This document shows, one piece after another, positions 48,139-57,835 of a stretch of 64,000 bases of DNA. The position numbers and the translations under genes were made by a program. The DNA is from Fragum whitleyi (taxonomy: Eukaryota; Mollusca; Bivalvia; Cardiida; Cardiidae). The DNA lies in NCBI GenBank assembly GCA_948146395.1, contig OX411560.1:186001-250000 (forward strand), read 5' to 3'. The notes under the pieces are model-generated. The model was given only the letters and a program-made list of their open reading frames with translations, had not been told where the DNA came from and ran no database searches. Position 1 is the first letter of the stretch; each line of letters starts with the position of its first letter.

Positions 48139-48572
48139 TACAGGCAGTAATGTCGTGAAATTGGCATTTATCTAGATTAAAATAAATTCTAGAACGTTCA
48201 CTTAGCGCTCCATTTATTCATTCCAAACAACCACTCAAACCATTCAAAAACGCTCCAAAATCACTGTTAAAGAAAAGATCAACAACTACATTCGAAATAT
48301 ATATGGCTAAACAAAATCCACGGATTCACTGACATAATTGAATTTTGCAAGCTTATGGTGAGTTTGTGAAGACATAGGAAGTTTCCTGCGTGTATTTTTT
48401 ATTAAAGGGATGTGATAAATATCGCGTATATTGTTCATCCTGAACAATAGTAGGGATATTGGATACCTACCTTGAATTTCACTTAAAACTTGCACCACAC
48501 ACACATTCAATTTTATTCCAAAATCCTTCCAAAATCATTAATTTTGTCAATTTCCCGAGTTTCATAACTGTA
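48139..48572 (+). mobile_element. Tc1-like MITE in intron 1 of the modular gene
   Basis: TACAGGCAGTAATGTCGTGAAATTGGCA at the left; TTGTCAATTTCCCGAGTTTCATAACTGTA at the right; interior CATTCATTCCAAAC and AGGGATGTGATAAAT as in the family. Confidence 0.7.
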
Positions 48573-48736
48573 CGAGATTAGATGGAAGCCTTGAGCGCTT
48601 GCTTCGCAGCCAACGGGGTGTGGGATCGAATAAGGCTTCTGATCTTTGAATATCCTTGTTTTGCCACTGCAAATTTTTGAAATGATTTACGCTAAATTTC
48701 AAAGTTCAAAATGCATCATTCTGTACAATCATTCTA

Positions 48737-48971
48737 TTAACCCTCTCCTGTTTTACAAAAATTTGGACCTGTCCAAATTCAAAGGTTTTGCAGACAAAAT
48801 TTAAAGTGGATTTAATTTGAAAAATAACCATTCAGTAGGGTAGAAAATAGTGTGGAAAAAGAAGAAATTGCTTGTCAGGAGCAATTTCTTCTTTTTTCAC
48901 AATGTTTTTTTTTTTTTCAATAATAAAATCACAGACACGTAAAAAGCAGGGATTAAACAGCAAAGGGTTAA
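48737..48971 (-). mobile_element. TTAA MITE with hairpin core, copy 4
   Basis: TTAACCCTCTCCTGTTTTAC to AGCAAAGGGTTAA with an intact core palindrome and a T-run expansion on one side. It ends 54 bp before the first three-finger exon. Confidence 0.8.
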
Positions 48972-49025
48972 GATCGATTTACAGCGCTAACATCACTTTG
49001 ATTTCTATTTTACCACCATTTTCAG

Positions 49026-49102
49026 GACCTTTGTGTTTGAATTGTCAGAATATTCCATACCCACGTGACTGTAATAGAATAGTGCAGTGTGCAGACGGAG
49101 AG
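49026..49102 (+). CDS. Modular gene: three-finger domain 1, exon A
   Basis: The acceptor CACCATTTTCAG (phase 1) and donor GGAGAG|GTACTT (phase 0) bound 25 codons containing C-L-N-C, then R-D-C and V-Q-C. This is the start of a Ly6/uPAR-type three-finger domain: the paired C-x2-C just after the signal peptide, followed by the third and fourth framework cysteines, as in CD59-like proteins. The same exon shape recurs at 52508-52599 (C-L-R-C ... Q-C ... L-C). A Tc1-like MITE begins only six bases into the following intron, yet leaves the donor intact. Such domains usually act outside the cell in binding; the ligand is unknown. Confidence 0.75.
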
Positions 49103-49107
49103 GTACT

Positions 49108-49549
49108 TATAGTTAATTACATCGTGAACTTGCCACTGATTACAATCAAAACCATTCCTAATCGCTCACCCTGCGTCCCTTTCATTCATTCCAAACTCAA
49201 AATCGAACCATTCAAAAACGCTCCAAAAATTACTACAAGCGATAAGATCAACAATTAAATTCAAGATAAATATATCTAGCAAAAAAGCGCGATTTCACTG
49301 ACATAATTGAAATTTCAAACGTCTGATTGGTTCTTAAAGAAATAGGATACTTTTTATAGAACTTGTGTGCATCTTTTATTAAAGGGAGGAAGAAATAGTC
49401 GCTTATTTTGGTCATCCTGATCAAAATTAGCGATATATGATTCCTTCCCTTTAATTCACTCAAAACTCACTCAACGCATTAATTCAAATCCATTCCAAAA
49501 TCATTCAGAAATCACTCACCTTGTCAATTTCAGGATTTTGTCAACTGAA
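49108..49549 (+). mobile_element. Tc1-like MITE abutting an exon donor
   Basis: TATAGTTAATTACATCGTGAACTTG at the left, CTTGTCAATTTCAGGATTTTGTCAACTGAA at the right, inner palindrome TCATCCTGATCAAAATTAGCG. The left TA is base 6-7 of the intron after 49102. Confidence 0.7.
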
Positions 49550-49789
49550 TTCACATTCCTTAAGCAGAAAGCCCTTAATGTGAGAATTTGTAAAACGTCT
49601 CGATGTCAGCATTGCTTTTAGAATGCTTTTGATTGGAATGAGTGCCTATTTCACTATGTTTTTAAATGTATATATGACCTGCCACGCGAAAAAGGATCAT
49701 TTGGGAACTCCGTAAAATAATATTTTGAAAAGAGATGGTTTGGTTATCGTTTATCGGAGGTCTGTCTTTAAAAAATACCTATATACATG

Positions 49790-50216
49790 TACAGTTAAAA
49801 CATCATAAAATTGACACACTGTGATCAAAATCATCAATATCACTCAACGCTCTATTCATTCATTCCAAACACTCACTCAAATCGATCAAAAAACGCTCCG
49901 AAATGGTTAGAAAAAAATCGTTCAAATCGTTCAAATCGATCAACATTTTATCAAAAATGATCAAATTATTCTACAACTTTTTTGCTGGTGTGGATTTTAA
50001 AGTGTTTGATTGGCCAAGAAGACAGACGAACAGAAACTTATGTTATCATATCATTAAAGGGAGGTAATAAATATAGCTTTTTGTTATCATGAACAAAATT
50101 TGCGATATTGGATTACCTTCCTTGAACTCCATTTAAACTCTTTCTACACACAAATGCAATTTCATTCTAGAATCATTCCAAAATCATTCATTTTGTCAAT
50201 TTCATGATGTTCTCAA
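49790..50216 (+). mobile_element. Tc1-like MITE, second copy in the same intron
   Basis: TACAGTTAAAACATCATAAAATTGACA at the left, TTTGTCAATTTCATGATGTTCTCAAG at the right, with AAAGGGAGGTAATAAAT and GATTACCTTCC as inner inverted repeat. Confidence 0.75.
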
Positions 50217-50390
50217 GAAAGGTAGAATGGAAAGTCTAGAATTTGAAAAAGTTCTTGTGCGAAGAGTTTCGATATCAGTAGGATTGTGCCATTCGCGCAA
50301 TCTGACTAGAATCCACACTTTTCGGACTTTCTAGATGGTCCCTTTTCGCATGCAGGGTCTCATGTGGATAATTGTATTTATTTCTTACAG

Positions 50391-50456
50391 AAATGTGAAG
50401 CTAAAAGCTTTATAACTGGTTCAGCAAATACTTTATATAACGTGGGTTGTTCATCG
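50391..50456 (+). CDS. Modular gene: three-finger domain 1, exon B
   Basis: A 66-nt exon in phase 0 on both sides (acceptor ATTTATTTCTTACAG, donor TCATCG|GTAAGA), 22 codons starting KCEAKS and ending YNVGCSS. It supplies the fifth and sixth framework cysteines and what should be the middle finger. It matches exon B of domain 2 (53698-53766) in length, phase and the closing G-C-x-S pattern. Identity rests on position, phase and the two cysteines. Confidence 0.7.
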
Positions 50457-50806
50457 GTAAGATACTTCTTTGTTAGCAAATCTCTGCCATCAGATACAAT
50501 ACGATATCCGATACGATATAGCAATAATACAAGCAGATCAAATGATATTATATGAAACAATGTGTAAAATAAAGTTTCCTCGAAATTCTATCTCTATTAA
50601 AAACTCCTTGATAAAATTATTGCATGATATGTCTCTATTATTTCACCATTCCAACACTTAAGGTAGACCTAATATTCCGGTTTAACGAACTATTTACAAT
50701 TTTTCATCATTGTCTAAGTTAGTAGTACTAAACTGTTTAAAGCGCCTAAATATTTAAGACACTTGAAAACTGCAATGTCATCCACAAAAACAATCATATA
50801 GAAATA

Positions 50807-51556
50807 TACAGTTAACAACGTCGTGAAATAGACAAAATAAATGATTTTGGAATGAAATTGAATGAGCGTGAGGAGCGAGGTTTTAGTGTTTTTAGAGGGT
50901 GGTAAATATAATCGATAAATTCGTCCAATCGGACGAAATTAGCTATATTTTTTACCTCCCTTTATCAAAATGTACGTATTTTCCTGATTATATGTCTATA
51001 CACTCAACTGAATGATTGAATTGAATTGAATTACGCCGCTTTCAACATTTTTTAAGTAATATTGCGGCGGCTGGAGCACCTAACACTGAATTCCTGGTAT
51101 TTCTCTCACCTGTACAACCACCATAACCTTTCCTAGCCCCAGCTGCTATCTCACATAGGTCTACGATTATCAACGCATTTTTTTTTACGAGACAAATAAT
51201 AGGAAAGATTGAATGCCGCTGTCGGAGATTGAACCCGGGACCTCTAGATTGACAGTCCGACGCGCTACCAACTGCGCTATGATGGCGGCTGTCTTTACAG
51301 TCAAACCAGAGGCTTTAAAATCAGCTCCAACCATTAAAGTCATGCAATGATTTGGTCGATTTGATTAAAATATTGATCACTTTGAATGATTTCGAAGCGT
51401 AGTTGAACGATTTCGGATCGTTCTTGATTGATTGGAATGAGTGTTTGGAATGAATGATTGGAGCGCTGGTCGAAGGACTTTTAGTGTTTTTTTTGTGTGT
51501 TTTTGTTTTTTTTTAATCGAGATGAGTGGCAATTTCAAGATGTTACTTATTGTATA
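50807..51556 (-). mobile_element. Tc1-like MITE interrupted by a SINE
   Basis: TACAGTTAACAACGTCGTGAAAT at 50807 and CAATTTCAAGATGTTACTTATTGTA at 51532-51556 are the two ends. A SINE at 51011-51293 splits the right half. The inner palindrome TTCGTCCAATCGGACGAA is intact. Confidence 0.7.
51011..51293 (-). mobile_element. tRNA-derived SINE inside a MITE
   Basis: Minus strand: ATAGCGCAGTTGGTAGCGCG, GGGTTCAATC, CATTCAATC..., GTGAGATAGCAGCTGG, GGTGCTCCAGCCGCCGCAA and the AATTC-rich tail. Near full length. It lies between exons B and C of three-finger domain 1. Confidence 0.8.
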
Positions 51557-51805
51557 ATGATCACTTTTGTTTGAAAAAAATCTACGAATAAAGAAAACTT
51601 TCGACCCTACACTGTTTTTCGAGGGTCGATTCTCTTTGCTCTTCTCAGTCCAGGGAATAATCTATGCATTTTGTGCAAAGTGATAACCCTTTTTCCGACT
51701 GAGATTATTCATTTCTATCCAACATTTTGAATTCGAGTGCCGGTATTCGTACGGGGTCCTCTTAATATCTTGTTATTAATATTACACTTTATATTTCTGT
51801 AACAG

Positions 51806-51914
51806 AATTGTAAGACCAAACGTTACGTGTCCAATGCCGACGATATAACTGTTTGTGATGCGTGTTGTGTCGGTGATTACTGCAATAGAGATCTCTGTGC
51901 TTTCGGAGCTCAGC
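51806..51914 (+). CDS. Modular gene: three-finger domain 1, exon C
   Basis: The acceptor TATTTCTGTAACAG opens in phase 0 and the donor CAGC|GTAAGT closes in phase 1; 36 codons plus one base. It carries six cysteines: N-C-K near the start, then V-C-D-A-C-C, then Y-C-N-R-D-L-C. The C-C plus C-N ending is the hallmark of Ly6/uPAR domains. Compared with ten-cysteine CD59-like domains there is one extra pair, so domain 1 has twelve cysteines over exons A-C. A 103-bp near-identical copy follows at 52012-52114. Confidence is high because frame, splice sites and cysteine pattern agree and domain 2 repeats the plan. Confidence 0.85.
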
Positions 51915-52011
51915 GTAAGTGTGTTTTAACTATCAAATATCTGATGGAAAACTGGGTTCTTCTTTCGTGACGGCAGTACGTCACACAATAAAAACGCGAA
52001 AAAAAACTTCG

Positions 52012-52114
52012 AAGACCAAACGTTACGTGTCCAACGCCGATGATATAACTGTTTGTGACGCGTGTTGTTTTGGTGATTACTGCAATAGAGACCTCTGTAC
52101 TTTCGGAGCTCAGC
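52012..52114 (+). pseudogene. Tandem duplicate of three-finger exon C
   Basis: Matches 51812-51914 with seven substitutions in 103 bp, four of them synonymous; the donor CAGC|GTAAGT is retained. The first six bases including the leading Cys codon are lost, and the sequence upstream is A-rich without a pyrimidine tract. If spliced at the AG just before ACC it would lack one cysteine. Most likely a dead duplicate exon, but an alternative exon cannot be excluded. Confidence 0.75.
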
Positions 52115-52284
52115 GTAAGTGTAGTTGAACAATCAAGTTAACAATTAATTCCCTCGCCACTTGCCCACAGGAACCACAGTCTCATCCGCAACCCTTTGAA
52201 CCTCATTACCAAGGCTCCCAACCCTAACCCTAGCCCGAGGTTGAAGGAATTGATAACAGTCGAGGCTCTGTTACCCGAATTAGA

Positions 52285-52490
52285 TATTTTTTTCATATTA
52301 CTTAGTTCGTAATATATCTATCTTATAATTTTGTTAGCCTTGTTTTCTTCGATGGTACTAAAAGAAATACATTTTTTCCAAGTTACTAAGAATAACCGCA
52401 TTATGTCATTGTTCTTAAAATATACATGTGGTATCATAAAAAATATCATATGGTGTGTTATCATACGTATATTTGTATAGTTACAAGATA
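52285..52490 (-). mobile_element. TATACAAATATC family repeat, inverted copy
   Basis: Reverse complement shares GTATACAAATATACG, ATGATAACACACCATATG, AAGAACAATGACATAATGCGGTTATTCTTA and the ATATATTACGAACTAAGTA end with 59935-60250. It stops just short of the acceptor of 52508. Confidence 0.5.
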
Positions 52491-52507
52491 AATTGTTATT
52501 GTTTCAG

Positions 52508-52599
52508 CTGATTTGTCTAACCGCACGTATTGTTTACGTTGTGATGACGTGATTGATCCCATACAGTGTGAAAACACCGTGCTGTGTAAACCGAACGAA
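52508..52599 (+). CDS. Modular gene: three-finger domain 2, exon A
   Basis: The acceptor TTATTGTTTCAG (phase 1) and donor CGAA|GTAAGT (phase 0) give 30 codons: a short DLSNRTY lead, then C-L-R-C, a I-Q-C and V-L-C. It repeats the plan of exon A of domain 1 with a longer N-terminal lead that acts as inter-domain linker. The predicted N-R-T is a possible N-glycosylation sequon. Confidence 0.8.
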
Positions 52600-53401
52600 G
52601 TAAGTTTCAGTCAAATAAATAGCATGCGTTTATGAACATGAGACGTTTTTAACCAGTATCTTGGACATACTTTTGTATCGAAATGGCCATTGTAGAAATG
52701 CTTTCTGTCAGGATTCAAATTGAATATAGTGTAAACAAGTTGAATTGTTGATCACAGAATAGAATTTGGTGGTGAGTGACAGGAAAAATGTTTTCTCTGG
52801 AATGCAATCCGTTAATTAAGTAGTGGATCGTAATTAATCAACAATCTCACATAGCAGAGCTATCTTCAGAGGCACGTGTAGTAATGAGAATAATTGCTGA
52901 TTGCAGATAATCTTGACCACTATCTATCTATTCAATGTTTTAAGCTCCACTGGAGCTATTGTCACGGCCTGGTGTCCGTCGTTAGTGAGCCATTCCGTCC
53001 TGCGTCCGTAAACCTTGTCTTTAAACATCATCTTCTCTGAACCTACTGGGCTTAAATAATAGTTATATAATATTTTTTTCATTAATTGAAATTCTTACAT
53101 TGCGCTTAAATGAAGTACATTGCCAGGGATTTTATTGAAAGTAGATTTTGTGAAGATTCTAGTGTTCCTTCTGTAAGCATCAAGGAAATACAAAAAGAAA
53201 TAAGTTTCTATAAGTATTATCAGTCATACTAGCTGAAGTATTTCAAATTATCTCCAAAAGGTACCCATATTCGTTTGTGTGATTTTTTTTATCATCCGCC
53301 ATCTTGAATTAATGTACACGGAAGCTTTACTTCAATTATGGGTATCTCTTAATCAATGGTACAAAATGCCTGTCCATAGTACCAATATTTATTTTTATAA
53401 A

Positions 53402-53612
53402 TGAGCCTATGCGTGACATTTGATCAGTGTCTGAGGAGCAAACATTGAGCAGCATATATAGCAACAGGTATAATTAAAAGATTGCTTGAATGTCTCTAGA
53501 TACTTGAGAACTTATCTCTCTACAAAACGCAAAGAAAAGACTCTGGTCAGACTGTGCGAATGCTTTTCTTGGCGCACATTTGAAAATGTTGAAAATGCCA
53601 AGCAAAGGCTCA
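53402..53612 (+). mobile_element. MITE of the TGAGCCT family, copy 3
   Basis: TGAGCCTATGCGTGACATTTG at the left and AATGCCAAGCAAAGGCTCA at the right; interior GAAAAGACTCTGGTCAGACTG shared with 37131-37362. The intron from 52600 holds nothing else recognised. Confidence 0.5.
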
Positions 53613-53697
53613 AATAACAATAGTTTGTTCGTTTTTAGAGCAAAACAATCAATAATTCGAATCTAATTGTCGCAGGATCTTTGTTTTATCTCCTTAG

Positions 53698-53766
53698 ATA
53701 TGTTATACAGAGTACATAAAACGTAATGGAGAATATCGATATAGAATGGGATGTATAAGTCCGCAG
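53698..53766 (+). CDS. Modular gene: three-finger domain 2, exon B
   Basis: A 69-nt exon in phase 0 on both sides (acceptor TTATCTCCTTAG, donor CCGCAG|GTAAGT): 23 codons, ICYTEYIKRNGEYRYRMGC then ISPQ. The C-Y-x-E ... R-x-G-C pattern is typical of the centre of Ly6/uPAR domains and is closer to consensus than exon B of domain 1. Confidence 0.85.
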
Positions 53767-54062
53767 GTAAGTCCAGCTTCACATTTCATATGCCGTAGTC
53801 CTGATTCAAATTTAGCTAATGGTCCAAAATTGAATTCTTATTTTGACTAGAATTTCGTAGTCCAGATTGGAATCTAGCCAGACCTGGAATTAGACTCATC
53901 CGAATTAGAATACTGATTTGGCCTTTTTCTGAAAATTTCGGAATTTGATTGGGATCATTCCAAATGGTATTGTAGATAATGCGTCATATAGTAACTACAA
54001 AGTGACTAGTCGTGGTAGGGCTTAAAATTTCAATGACTTAAAATATTAAGAACTTCAGTTCG

Positions 54063-54335
54063 AGTCGAAAAACAGCGCAGTTGGTAGCGCGTCGGGCTGT
54101 CATTCTAGAGGTCCTGGGTTCGATCCCCGACGTTGGCTCTCATTCTTTGCGACTATATGTCTTTCACAAATGGGTCGATAATCGCAGACCTATGTGAGAT
54201 AGCAGCTTGAGGCTAGAAAGGATGAAATGGTGGAACTGGTGAGAGAAACACATGGAATCCATTGTAAGGTGATCCAGCCGCCGCGATATAGCTGAAAGAT
54301 TGTTGAAATCGGCGTAAAACCCCATTCTAACAAAG
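54063..54335 (+). mobile_element. tRNA-derived SINE in the modular gene
   Basis: Head GCGCAGTTGGTAGCGCGTCG, B box GGGTTCGATCCC, body to GGTGATCCAGCCGCCGCGA and CGGCGTAAAACCCCATTC. Full length except for the CAAT tail. Confidence 0.8.
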
Positions 54336-54944
54336 ATAGATCCAGTCGAGAAAGCTTCATATGTCTGGCGAAAATCATAACATCTATTCGGTCTAGTCCT
54401 ATTCTGAATCTGGTCATCATGACTCCGACATTATTCCAATGATTACATAACACTTTACGCTGTATTTTATTTCCGGCTCTGGGACCCGTTTTAACAAACT
54501 TCTTACGAAAAAGTAATTGAAAGTCAAAATCACAAATCGTGTCTGGTATTTTCATTCATTGTTACATTCTGCCTTCCAATATCTGATTGGAATCGTCTTT
54601 AGAAGACGGCTACAATGAGATGATGCATGGCAGAATTCCATATATAGTTATTGCTGTAGAAATAACCTGTATTTTAAACTTGCGCAAAAAATGATCGTAA
54701 GAATGTGTTTAAAGCAGAGAAATATCAACATTTCTTCAGATAAACCAATAATTCTCATTTCTTTTTATTTCTTTTCCAATGTCATACAGCTCATACAAAA
54801 TGGCCTGATCCCGTTTCAAATTATGTTGTTGTTTTATTTAAATACGTTTTTCAAGCACTGTCCTGATTGATGTGTGACTTAATCATAACATTCTTTTAGA
54901 AAGACACCAAAAGTGTATCAAAACTAGAGATTTACTGAACTGTA

Positions 54945-55331
54945 ACTAAAACTTTTCATTAGAACCAAACAACAACAACGAAAACACGTCTTCTCTCTCA
55001 AACAAATCAAACACATTTGGCCTAGCTGAGTGTGTGTATATTTCCTTTTATTTATCGTCGCTACCGTAGCACATGCCCATATGAGCGATACCCCAAGAAG
55101 ACGGTTAGTTGTTACAGGTGATAGTGCAAGGATACATGAACACTCTACTGCTGAGATCCGCCATGGTTCTTTAACCTGCTCGGTGTAAAGCACCGTCCTT
55201 CGGGACATCGGTTTAACGTCTCGTACGAAAGACAAATAGTTTTGTTAGTGTACTAGCCCGTGAATCGAACTCACGCGGTCGAACTTCAATGGTTTTGAAG
55301 TCCAGTGCTCTACCGTCTGAGCTAACCAGCT
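54945..55331 (-). mobile_element. Second SINE type with tRNA-like head and conserved core
   Basis: Minus strand from 55331: GCTGGTTAGCTCAGACGGTAGAGC (A box and D arm), CGTGAGTTCGATTCACG (B box in a perfect 5-bp T stem), then a core with CGTACGAGACGTTAAACCGA-GTCCCG and GGTTAAAGAACCATGG. A GAGACG-TAAACCGAGGTCCCG...TAAAGAACCC core is, from my knowledge, widespread in molluscan SINEs (MESC/Meta-SINE type); the assignment is not checked by search. The anticodon arm is irregular (two mismatches if the loop is CTTCAAA), so this is not a functional tRNA gene. Confidence 0.6.
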
Positions 55332-55504
55332 GAATAACAATTATTTGAATTTTAACCGGAGGTTATTTTCAACCTATCTGGTTTGTTGTTTCAATTGTTA
55401 CAAACTTAATTGGCTGAAAATAACTTCCAGTCCGTGTTTAACCAATAGTTATCTTTTATACATCTGGAGACTGAAAAACAATATTTATTTTCTACATTCT
55501 TTAG

Positions 55505-55667
55505 AGTTGTCGAGTACCGTCTCCAGCTGATTCTAGGCACAAGCGATTCCTGATAAACGCTGATGTCCGGATAGACAGTTATTGTAACCAGTGTTGTCGG
55601 GATATTACGGGAACCAGCGGAAATTGTAACCGGAAGTTATGTAATAGCCAGGAACCAAACCCTGCAA
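55505..55667 (+). CDS. Modular gene: three-finger domain 2, exon C
   Basis: The acceptor CTACATTCTTTAG opens in phase 0 and the donor GCAA|GTAAGG closes in phase 1; 54 codons plus one base. Six cysteines: S-C-R at the start, Y-C-N-Q-C-C, then N-C-N-R-K-L-C. It is longer than exon C of domain 1 because of a basic insert (SRHKRFLINADVRID) in the third finger and a Gly/Ser-rich stretch between C-C and C-N. It ends with a Pro/Asn-rich linker. Domain 2 therefore also has twelve cysteines. Confidence 0.85.
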
Positions 55668-55695
55668 GTAAGGACTCAACATGACTGTTCAATGC

Positions 55696-55923
55696 TTAAC
55701 CCTTTGCTGTTTAATCCCTGCTTTTACGTGCCTGTGATTTTATGATTGAGAAAACATGATGAAAAAAGAAGAAATTGCTTCTGACAAGCAATTTCTTCTT
55801 TTTCCACACTATTTTCTACCTTACTGATTGATTATTTTTCAATTTAAATCCACTTTTAATTTTCGTCTGCAAAACCTTTGAATTTAGACAGGTCCAAAAT
55901 TTTGCAATACAGGAAAGGGTTAA
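55696..55923 (+). mobile_element. TTAA MITE with hairpin core, copy 5
   Basis: TTAACCCTTTGCTGTTTAAT to ACAGGAAAGGGTTAA, 228 bp. Starts 28 bp after the donor of 55667. Confidence 0.8.
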
Positions 55924-56509
55924 ATGGATGTTTACCTTTTTGCAGAACACAGTTTTAATTTGTAAGAAATAAGGCTGTACGCTGAATAAGCTTATGTAAC
56001 GAAACCTTTATCTTGGATAATGGCCTCATCTCATTTGGATTTATAAGCAAGCCAAGCCTAATTAAGACTTCCTGTTGCAAAATGATCTTTTTATAAGATG
56101 TATAGCTTTTGAAACTGTATTTTGAAAATAATGAAAAATGAAGAATTACTATGAGGTAACGATTTTTTTTACTTTACTAATATCTGGGCCCGAGGATAAA
56201 ACTTTTCTTAGGGTCAATTGAGAATTTTCTCAAATTTTGAATTTAAATAAATGTATCAAAATAAAAGATAATATTATTAAGTTGTTTTTTATAACAACTT
56301 ATTTATATTATCTTTAATGTTAATGCATAAAAATTAGTATTTATACAGAATAACGGTTTTAATCTCAAATTGAAATTTGAAAAATAATGAATTTTGAACG
56401 AGAAAAGATTTATAACATTGGGCCCTGATTTTCATAATTAATTTTCTGAACAATTTTCTGATACATTCATGTTTTAACAAAGCTGATAGTTTTTATTTAT
56501 ATTTTCAAG

Positions 56510-56668
56510 ATGTTGAAATTTTAACGCTCGTCGACCCTCCAATAAGGACGGATTCGTGTGTAGACTTAACGGAGACCAGTTGTAAAATATTGGTACTTGA
56601 GGACCCAACAGAGTGTAATGTACCGGGTATAGCTAACTATGCGTGTAGGCGGACGTGTGGAACTTGTG
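56510..56668 (+). CDS. Modular gene: ShKT-type domain exon
   Basis: The acceptor TTATATTTTCAAG and donor TGTG|GTAAGT bound 159 nt, phase 1 on both sides. After a 15-residue lead come C-V-D, S-C-K, T-E-C-N, Y-A-C, R-T-C and G-T-C: six cysteines ending C-x3-C-x2-C with T-C-G-x-C, the signature of ShKT (ShK-like) domains. These are common as add-on modules in secreted enzymes and matrix proteins of invertebrates; nothing here says that this protein is a toxin. Being phase 1-1, the exon is a clean shuffling unit. Decayed partial copies of its 3' half follow at 56704-57155. Confidence 0.85.
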
Positions 56669-56703
56669 GTAAGTTTTGTGATGCGTATGTTGTATAACTT
56701 GAT

Positions 56704-57155
56704 GAATATTAGTGCTTGTTTTGACAGAGTGTAATGTATTGGGAATAGCCAACTAAGCGTGTAGCAGGGGCTAATGTTAAGGTTTTTAAAAGTGTACGGG
56801 ATAGAGCTTGTTGGTTATTGGTACTTCGGGACCCGACAGAGTTAATATACCGGGTATAGCTAACTATGCGTGTAGGCGTTCATGTGGAACGTGTGGTAAG
56901 TTGGGCGTAGCGTACGAGATTAACCTTCATAAATATTGGTACAAGAGGACCCGACAGAGTGTAATGTACCGGGTATAGCTAACTATGCGTGTAGGCGGAC
57001 GTTTGGTACTTGTGGTAAGTTTGGTGCAGTCTATTGTGTATTACTTAATGAAAATTAGTACAAGAAAACCTATCATAGTGTAATATACCTAATAAAGTAT
57101 ACGGGAGTTAAATGTTGGTACTAGAGGACCCGACAGAGTGTAATGTACCAGATAT
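56704..57155 (+). pseudogene. Five decayed partial copies of the ShKT exon
   Basis: The 3' half of the ShKT exon plus some intron is repeated with a spacing of about 112-115 bp at 56704, 56816, 56930 and 57045, and again (shorter) at 57109. The copy at 56930-57020 is nearly intact including its GTAAGT donor but has Phe in place of the fifth cysteine; others have frameshifts, stops or lost cysteines. None has the 5' half or an acceptor. These are non-functional pseudo-exons within the intron. Confidence 0.85.
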
Positions 57156-57157
57156 TG

Positions 57158-57375
57158 TTATGGTAGACCACTCTCACCACTGTCCTGCATAGCTTCGTAG
57201 GTTTAAATACAATGACTGACAACTGCGTCAGGGAAGATCTTCTTTGGCTCAGTGGTAATCGCATTGGACTTGTTAACCAAAAATTCGAATATTTCTTGTC
57301 CGCGTGGGTTCGAGGCCTGCTCACGACGGATATTTTTCAGCTATGCTTCGGTTGAGGACAGTTCGTTTATAATAT
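57158..57375 (+). mobile_element. tRNA-Thr-like repeat, unit 1
   Basis: CACTCTCACCACTGTCC leads to a tRNA-like head (TTGGCTCAGTGGTAATCGC, loop CTTGTTA with TGT, GGGTTCGAGGCC) and then CAGCTATGCTTCGGTTGAGGA. A second unit starts 351 bp downstream at 57509. A SINE-like or tRNA-pseudogene-derived repeat. Confidence 0.55.
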
Positions 57376-57508
57376 GGGACTCGTCTGAGATTTGCCATTG
57401 AGCCACTTATATCGGCTTTGTACCGACTTGGTTAGTTAAAAAAAAGCACATTACTGCCTAGATAGGTTTATCGTCATCAATATATGATGACTCTTAAGGG
57501 GGAGTGTG

Positions 57509-57722
57509 TTATGGGAGACCACTCTCACCACTGTCCAGCATAGTTTCGTAGGTTTAAACACAGTGTCTGACAACTGCGTCAGGGAAGATCTTCTTTGGCT
57601 CAGTGGTTAGTGCATTGGACTTGTAAACCAAGGATTTTGATATTACTTGTCCGCGTGGGTTCGAGGCCGGCTCACGACGGATAATTTTCAGCTATGCTTC
57701 GGTTTAGGACAGTTCGTTTATA
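57509..57722 (+). mobile_element. tRNA-Thr-like repeat, unit 2
   Basis: Same sequence as 57158-57375 with few differences (TTGGCTCAGTGGTTAGTGC, loop CTTGTAA, GGGTTCGAGGCCGG). Direct repeat of the first unit, separated by about 130 bp. Confidence 0.55.
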
Positions 57723-57835
57723 ACAATATATATGTTGTCACCTCGTCAAATATAGACTGGTTCTACAGGGTACTCGTCCAATAGAATTCTGTATTGTAGT
57801 CGATAATGTTAAATAACCTCTTAATATCCCACTTG

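Noticed and set aside
52170..52260. Telomere-like CCCTAACCC motif
   Set aside because: Only two imperfect units; not an interstitial telomere array.
54190..54555. 121-codon minus-strand open frame
   Set aside because: Runs through a SINE and intron; no domain and no splice support.
55248..55331. Functional tRNA gene on the minus strand
   Set aside because: T stem and D arm are good, but the anticodon stem has two mismatches, the acceptor stem relies on several G-U pairs, and a SINE core follows.
57236..57320. Functional tRNA-Thr gene
   Set aside because: The anticodon stem is short, the variable region is irregular, and an identical flanking sequence recurs 351 bp away, so it is part of a repeat.
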